From assembly GCF_030035675.1 (NCBI RefSeq), contig NC_084481.1, forward strand, positions 119,005,517 to 119,069,516: a DNA stretch of 64,000 nucleotides, given 5' to 3'. The position numbers were made by a program, and so were the translations under genes. Source of the stretch: Rhineura floridana. Taxonomy: Eukaryota; Chordata; Lepidosauria; Squamata; Rhineuridae. Position 1 is the first letter of the stretch; each line of letters starts with the position of its first letter. Shown piece by piece: positions 58,030 to 64,000 of the stretch. Below the pieces are notes generated by a model. That model saw only the letters and a list, made by a program, of their open reading frames with translations, was not told where the DNA came from and did not search any database.

Positions 58030-59000
58030 AATGAAGACCCTAATACTCTCACAACTCTCTCCCCTATGCCCCCAGATAACAGGAACTTGTAGTGAAAGCG
58101 GGAGGCTTTCCCCCGTCTGTTCTCACTGTCCCAGGAGTCAATCCCCAGTCTTGGGCAATTGATCCCAGCAAATCCTGGTTTGCCAAGGTTGTGCACGCTC
58201 ACACCAACCCTGCAAGGTAGTAACTGCCACCACCCTTCTAGTTGGTTAGCCACTCTGGGGCGAAGGGAATCCCAGAGCCCAGTTAAGCACCAGAGCTTCT
58301 CGGAGCAAGAGCCTAGATACGCTCCTTGCCCCTTCCAAAGCCTCAGGCAAAACATTCCTTGTTACACGGTAGTTGTAGTTGAATGGCAAGGACTGAATTT
58401 AGGAACTGAGCCCCCCTCTGAAGTAAACACACATTGGTTAAAGTAATTAAAGTTTATTAAAAAGAATAAGAAAAGCATAAAAGTATTACAGATAAAATGA
58501 GGTGCACAAAATAAGGTTTAGCAGCAAATTGGATCCTGTTACCATACGCCCAAACAGGATAAGGTTTGATAAGAAATACAAGTAAGATAGTTTTTGGCAC
58601 AAATAAAAAAATAACAAAGCTTTCTTGCCTAATCTATACTTACAGACCATAGGATCTATAGATGAACAGCCTTCTCCCCTCAGGGAATTGCGAGTCAGGA
58701 TGCAAATGGAGCCACAACAGAGCATCACCTATGTGACAAGGTGGTACTCACGAAGTGGGACAAAGACCCAAAGTTCTGAGCTCCTTCTTATGGAAGAAAT
58801 CTTCCACCCAGCCGGAGACAATTAACCAATTGAGATTTTATCAAAAGGATGAAAGAACTATGTTCCCACAACACCAGGCGCCTCCTCTTGGTTTCCCAAG
58901 GCAGTTCCTTGAATTTTATGGCCTTGACAGAACCAGGCCCCTTCTACTGATAACAAGGAGTGAAACTAGCTTGTAATCTCATACAGCTGGGGTTGTAAAT
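58030..59000 (-). mobile_element. Possible antisense LTR-like fossil
   Basis: The block around 58440-58510 (AAGTTTATTAAAAAG then AAGAATAAGAAAAGC) resembles the polyadenylation region of the candidate antisense LTR near 7230-7260, read on the minus strand. The flanking GC-richer part at 58060-58420 could be its U5 or adjacent sequence. I found no terminal duplication and no coding part, so limits and family are tentative. Confidence 0.25.
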
Positions 59001-60350
59001 TGCCAAGTCACAGCGATGAGGCAAACGGTGGCCCAAACATTTAACTGCTTACTGGCAGGTTACAGAAAAAGATGTCAAGAGGAAAAATCCCCACAAGGCT
59101 TTGCGTAGGCATTTTAAATGCAGGCCAGGGCAAGGCTGGCAAGCTGGCATGACAGAACTAATGCGCTTTTTGTTGCTGTTTTCTTGGATCATACACTGTG
59201 TTTTAAAGCTTGTTCATTTCCAGCACAGAGGTCTAGGAATTTACTCTGTAATTCACTGTGTAAACCTGGCTTTCATTCTGGCTGAGTTCAGCTCTGAAGT
59301 AGATGTGATTATAGATGCAGCTTGAGCCATATTAATTTATATTAGAAATGAACTGGCATTACATCTTACTAGTTTGGAAAGACTGAGAAATATATACATA
59401 TATTATACAGCCACGAAACAGCAAGGTTTTTTACCTATTAGTGAATATATATAAAGAGAGAGCGCACAATTCATTGGTTACTTGCACTTGTGTAGACACT
59501 TTCCCCAAAGTGTCACTTCAGTGTTGTGACAATTTTCGCCTTCCAATATAAAGATCTGACAATTATTACATTTGCAATATGCCACAATTGGACTCACACA
59601 GTAAAACACTGCCCTTTATAGAAGGCAGACACATATTCACACTTTAGAAAAAAATGTATGGGTCTTGCCCTGATTTCAAAAGTGATTACAAGAATGAAAG
59701 CGGAAAATGAAGGGCTGCTTCACACAGTGTTGTGTGAGTTTAAGAAATGCAGAATTTCATTCAAAATGTTGTTTGGATACTAAATGTAAGACTTCAAATA
59801 GGCTGCAACCCAGTGAAAAGAAAGTTAAGTTGATTGGTAGAGCAATCCAAACCTCCTTTGCGCTGGGTTGGGGGGTTGGCTTGGTGGAGTCCCTCTGCCC
59901 AGGGCTGCCAGCTTCCCAGTAGCCACTGCCTGCAGAGTGATGCCAGCGTCACTCCCCTGACATGGAGACACTTCCATCTGCTGAACAGATAGGATGAAAT
60001 GCATAAGCAGGACCTCCACCATCAGCAGCCAGCCCTGAAATATGGTTTTCTGATAGTGGAGAAGGCCTGAGCTGGTCCAGGATCCATTGTCACATGATGG
60101 CATTGGGTCCAATCCAGGCCTGATTGCTATGCTAACTCCAGACTGGTATTGTGATCTGCTCGCTGCCCACCTTCCATCTTGGCCACTGTTCTTGCTGCCT
60201 GATAGGGCATAATGGAACAGTTAGGACTGCAACCTAAGCATATGAGTTTTAGCTGAGTAATTGTTTAAATCAGTAAAAATTGGCATATACGTAAAACCAA
60301 TCATTTTGAGGTTGATATCCTGTGTTTTGTTTCTAGATGACACAGCAGGC
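59001..60350. other. Unassigned non-coding DNA
   Basis: No exon is recognised. 'Ggttttttacctattagtga' near 59430 matches the arm of the intron 2 inverted repeat. 59850-60220 is locally GC-rich and may be an unclassified repeat. Confidence 0.4.
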
Positions 60351-61180
60351 AAAGGAACATAGAAAGCTGCCTTATACCAAGCCAGAGGCTGCTTGCACAC
60401 TGCACTTTATTCCATTATTCCAACCATTTCTTACCTGGTAATTTGTGCATGTTATTTGACCTTTCACATGACATAAAAGCTAGTTCTGGAAATCTAGTGG
60501 AAGTGTAACACTCATTTATGTGATGATTCCAGAAATGATCCATTTGCAAGCTTGGGAACCCAAACAATTGTGGGAGTTTTGCACTCGTTGCAGTTCCTCA
60601 TGTGACAGGCATCCCAAGCATGAAATGTGTTCCTGCCCTCTAGGTGTGCGCCAATTTTTTTGCCTGCCGAAAATTGTATTGGTATTCTGGTGTAGCTGGA
60701 TGAAGCAGTTTCCCCTTCCTCCTTTTCCCACATACACCCCTCTGTCCAGACACTAACTCACACAGTGAATTATAGGGGAACGACAATATGCATGTGTATA
60801 ACAGGTGAGGGATGAAAACAAGATGTTGTTCATTGCAGCAGTGTGAAAGCCACTTGTGTGAAATGCTGGTATATTGGCCGAAAAAGCCATGGTTTCTAAA
60901 CACAACAGGTACTGCAATGTGAAAGGAATTTTAGAAATCGGGACACAAGCACTACTGTTTTAATCTGCAAAACCAACGCAATAAGGCCTATTTGTGAAAG
61001 CAGTCAGTTTTTCCATCTAGTCAAGTACTGTGTACTCTGGTTGGCAGCAGTTTTCCAGGGTATCAGGTAGACATCTTTCCCCATCACCTGCTTTTTAAGT
61101 GGAAGTGCCAAAGCTTGAATGTGGGATCTCTTTCATACAAAGCATATGCTGTATGATGACAGAGCTATGGTCCCTTCCCA
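60351..61180 (-). mobile_element. tRNA-Ala-like SINE, antisense, split by an insertion
   Basis: The SINE's reversed 3' end (ggaacatagaaagctgcctt at 60354-60373) stops after 'ataccaagcca'. The rest of the same SINE (ccatctagtcaagtactgtg onward, to the reversed tRNA head near 61130-61170) resumes at about 61012. The roughly 620 bases between do not belong to the SINE. Confidence 0.7.
60386..61003. mobile_element. Unclassified element inserted in the SINE
   Basis: The left edge (ctgcttgcaca at 60389) and the right edge (tgtgaaagcag, ending 61003) form an 11-base inverted pair with one mismatch, as expected of a non-autonomous DNA transposon. No convincing target duplication remains. Overlapping frames on both strands match no known protein. 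Confidence 0.5.
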
Positions 61181-61639
61181 TCATTTTAGAAGAGGCATTG
61201 CCTCCTGTGTTAGGAGAAAGAATGCCTCTTTCTCGGTGTATCTTATTAGTGACTATGAGTTATTTACCTTAAATTGGCTCAGGACAAGCCATTTCCCCCC
61301 ACCTCACCCAAATTGGGAAACAGTGTAGCTAATCCCAGGCCAATTTAGTTAAAGGAACTCTGTCATGCCTTCAGTCAGGACACAGGGTTTAAAACCTCCC
61401 CAATCTCCCAATGAGCCTCTAAAAAACTCCTGCCCTCTTCTTCCACCATTCACTTGCAACACCCTCTCACCAGGTCTTCAATCCTCAACCTGCCATCCAT
61501 CTTGCTGCTCCTATTCCAGTGATGGTAGGAGGGGAAAGCCTCTTTTTGCCTCTGTCCCCAGCAGCTGTCAGTGTTACAGCAGGAGATCAGGTGTTAATGA
61601 AGAGAAAACTCCCTCCTAGTACTGGAGCAATGGTAGCAA

Positions 61640-62150
61640 GGTTAAGCATGCTGGGAGGAGGGGAGTTGTTATTTTTCACTACGCTTCTATCCCTCCCTTC
61701 CTCCCAGGAGGAATCCGGGGCAGCAAACAAAGAAAAAAAACCTCAAAAAAACCCTCAAAAACAAAACATTTAAAAAACATTTTAAAGATAAAACTTCTTA
61801 AAAATGTATTTTAAAAAATCATTAAAAACAATTCCAAAACATGTAAACTGGGATAAGGTCTCTACTTAAAAGGCTTGTTGAAAGAGGAAGGTCTTTAGTA
61901 GGCACCAAAAAGATAACAGAGATGGTGCCTGTCTAATATTTAAGGGGAGGGAGTTCCAAAGGGAAGGTGCCATAGCACTAAAGGTCCATTTCCTATGTTG
62001 TGCGGAGCAGACCTTTTGGTAAGATGTTATCTGCAGGAGGCCCTCGCCTTTAGAGCGCAGTAATCAACTGGGTATACAAGGGGTAAGAGATATCCTGGTC
62101 CCAAGCTGCATAGGGCTTTGTACGCCAGAATCAGCACCTTGAGTTGGAAA
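61640..62150 (-). mobile_element. Old L2 3' fragment, antisense
   Basis: 'Cttcctcccaggaggaatcc' and an A-rich run at 61725-61840, then 'gggagttccaaagggaagg' and 'tagggctttgtacgccagaa' with 'tcagcaccttgag', match the reversed 3' coding and tail region of L2 as at 16408-17062, strongly diverged. Confidence 0.65.
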
Positions 62151-64000
62151 CAAATGACGAGGTGGAAGGAAGGGAGGAGTTAAAGGCTTTTTCAGCTCAA
62201 ATTAAATTCAAGACAGAGAAGAACATGGGGAACTGTGATGATTGCCTTGTATTTAGGGCAAGTATTGTGAGCTGCTGCAGTTCAGAATCCAAACCTTGTT
62301 ATTATAAGTACTTATATTTTAAAAAGTGAAAGAGTCCCTTTGGCATTTCAAAGTCTTTGGATTTCATAAGTATGGGCTGTTTCAGTCGAATACTCTTTCT
62401 TTGCTGGAGATGCCTGGCAAAGAACAAGAAATATAAAAAATAACTGATAATATCCAGAAACATCCAAATAATAATTTGCACAGATTGTGCCCTTGTTTTG
62501 TATATCATTTCAGGTTCCTCTTTTCAATTTTTTAAATAACACATAATGATTAAAAAACAAACTTGTATATATATTTTTAGAAACCTCTCTGCTTCCAGAT
62601 TGAGGGCACTTTTTAGTCAAAACTTTTTAATTGATTAATTTAAAATATAAATTGGCAGAATGATGCAGCCCTAATTTCTTGGATCCCAGGTTCTAGGTGT
62701 GTGAAGGTAACAGCTGAAAGGGCTTTGGAATGATAAGTAGATGGTCTAATCCCTACTCCCTATTTCTGTTACCACCTGCTCATGCTAAATCTCTAGCCAT
62801 GCCTGTGCTCTGTTGCAAGTTTACATAACACTGCAGTATCATATCAATTATGGCTGTTCATACCATAATACTATCAACACATGCTGTTCAACCCATGCTA
62901 GCACACTAGGTAAGCTGACATCAATGCAACACCACAATTTATGACAAAGCTATGGACTACTGCACTCTACCCTTCACAGCTATTTGCTTGCAAAGTTACG
63001 TTCTATACTATATGAAAACCTATCTTTCATTTATTTTTTCTTTTTCAATTTTGTTTAACAGTCGTTTTGTTTTTACAACAGTGAGACTATGTAACCCTCC
63101 AGTCAAGCCAGGAAGATTGTTAACACATTATGCAGGTATTATATTGCTATTTTGGAAAGTGAAATGTAATGTTTAAGGAAAGGATAAATATACCACCCAG
63201 ATATTAGTAACTTTAAGCTAGCTTTTATTATTTAACCATTTGATGGCAATATTACTGTAGGCTTATGAACATCATAGTGGCAGCAGTGATAGAATTTCGG
63301 CACTGATTGCATACTGTGTACTTTAAGTAAGCAAACTTAAAGGCACAATCCACTGATACATTTTCCCATATAATCAGCAACACTGATATAAAATCAGATT
63401 CAATTTATTACATGTCTATCATGGGTATATGCAGCAGTAGCACTTGAGTCAAGACATAGCTGCACTTTAGTTTCTTTTATAGTGCACTGTTTATATCATA
63501 CTGACTACTAAGCTACCACCTATATGATCAAAACATTAATGCCCAGTTAGTATAGATGCAGTGATCACATGTACATCACTTCATTATGCAACACTTGATG
63601 ACTCACAGCTGAATGTGTGAAATGACCACTTTGAAAAGCATTTTGTTTGTGTCAATGTGAAATGATATGAGGAAGTTTTTCCTATATCGTTTGATCTGTG
63701 ATGGCTCATTCAGGCAGGTATGTGAGCTTGCCCCATAACAGTTATAAAATAAATGTACTATAAAATAACTGATGCACAGTTGAAACACAAGGTAGAAAAG
63801 GAAAGGGCTAAACCTTTATATTTAAGTAAGCTGCTTCCAAATCTCTTCCAGCGGTATAAAGACAGCTAGCTAACCTACATGTGTTTCTGAATTAGAAGTG
63901 GGAAAACAATGTTGGAAGTAATTATTCCAAGGGATTTAAGAATGTATCTCTGGTTTAAAAGCTATGGGCTTAAAAAGGGTTAACAATTTAGTTATGCACA
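62151..64000. other. Unassigned AT-rich non-coding DNA
   Basis: No gene, tRNA or classifiable repeat was recognised to the end of the window. Confidence 0.45.

Overview
The window looks like nuclear DNA from a squamate reptile (lizard or snake). The evidence is the repeat mixture: young CR1 and L2 LINEs, a BovB/RTE LINE, tRNA-headed SINEs of the Sauria type that carry a BovB-like 3' end, hAT-type foldback MITEs, a Ty1/copia fossil and solo LTRs. The host gene has the five-exon layout and protein sequence of vertebrate CYP2R1. No feature suggests bacteria, a plasmid or a free virus.

The only host gene I can identify is CYP2R1 (microsomal vitamin D 25-hydroxylase), on the + strand from 22692 to 39682. 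It has five exons with GT-AG introns that join in frame to 501 codons, and the P450 signatures are intact. A CpG-rich promoter with CCAAT and TATA-like boxes precedes it. Intron 2 is about 10.4 kb and holds a nearly complete sense L2 LINE, a hAT MITE with a perfect 8-bp duplication, CR1 and L2 fragments, a pyrimidine-rich tandem array and a 1.4-kb inverted-repeat structure.

The left part (1-22.4 kb) starts with a CpG-rich tract at about 1.5-4.0 kb. This tract ends in a convincing core promoter (CCAAT at 3648, TATAAAAG at 3709) and a possible first exon with a GTGAGT donor at 3999. The gene it belongs to is not identified. In amniotes the calcitonin/CGRP gene lies 5' of CYP2R1 in the same orientation, but I found no calcitonin or CGRP exon. 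The rest is repeats: a solo LTR with a 5-bp duplication (8038-8692), a copia fossil (about 9.6-11.6 kb), an old CR1 interrupted by an L2 (15.8-17.3 kb), an old CR1 (17.9-19.1 kb), a young antisense CR1 directly abutting a BovB LINE (19.4-21.7 kb), and several SINEs.

The right part (39.7-64 kb) has no recognisable host exon. PDE3B, expected tail-to-tail beyond CYP2R1, is not seen. The main feature is a young CR1 at 51.4-53.3 kb with an uninterrupted 564-codon frame. Its 3' kilobase is almost identical to the antisense CR1 at 19.4 kb, so two matching inverted repeats flank CYP2R1. SINEs, MITEs, old CR1 and L2 tails and unassigned AT-rich DNA fill the rest.

I did not find a new enzymatic or defence system. 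The observations most worth a second look are the unassigned promoter and exon at 3.65-4.0 kb, the inverted young CR1 pair around CYP2R1, the LINE-SINE shared tail, and the nested and chimeric repeat structures.
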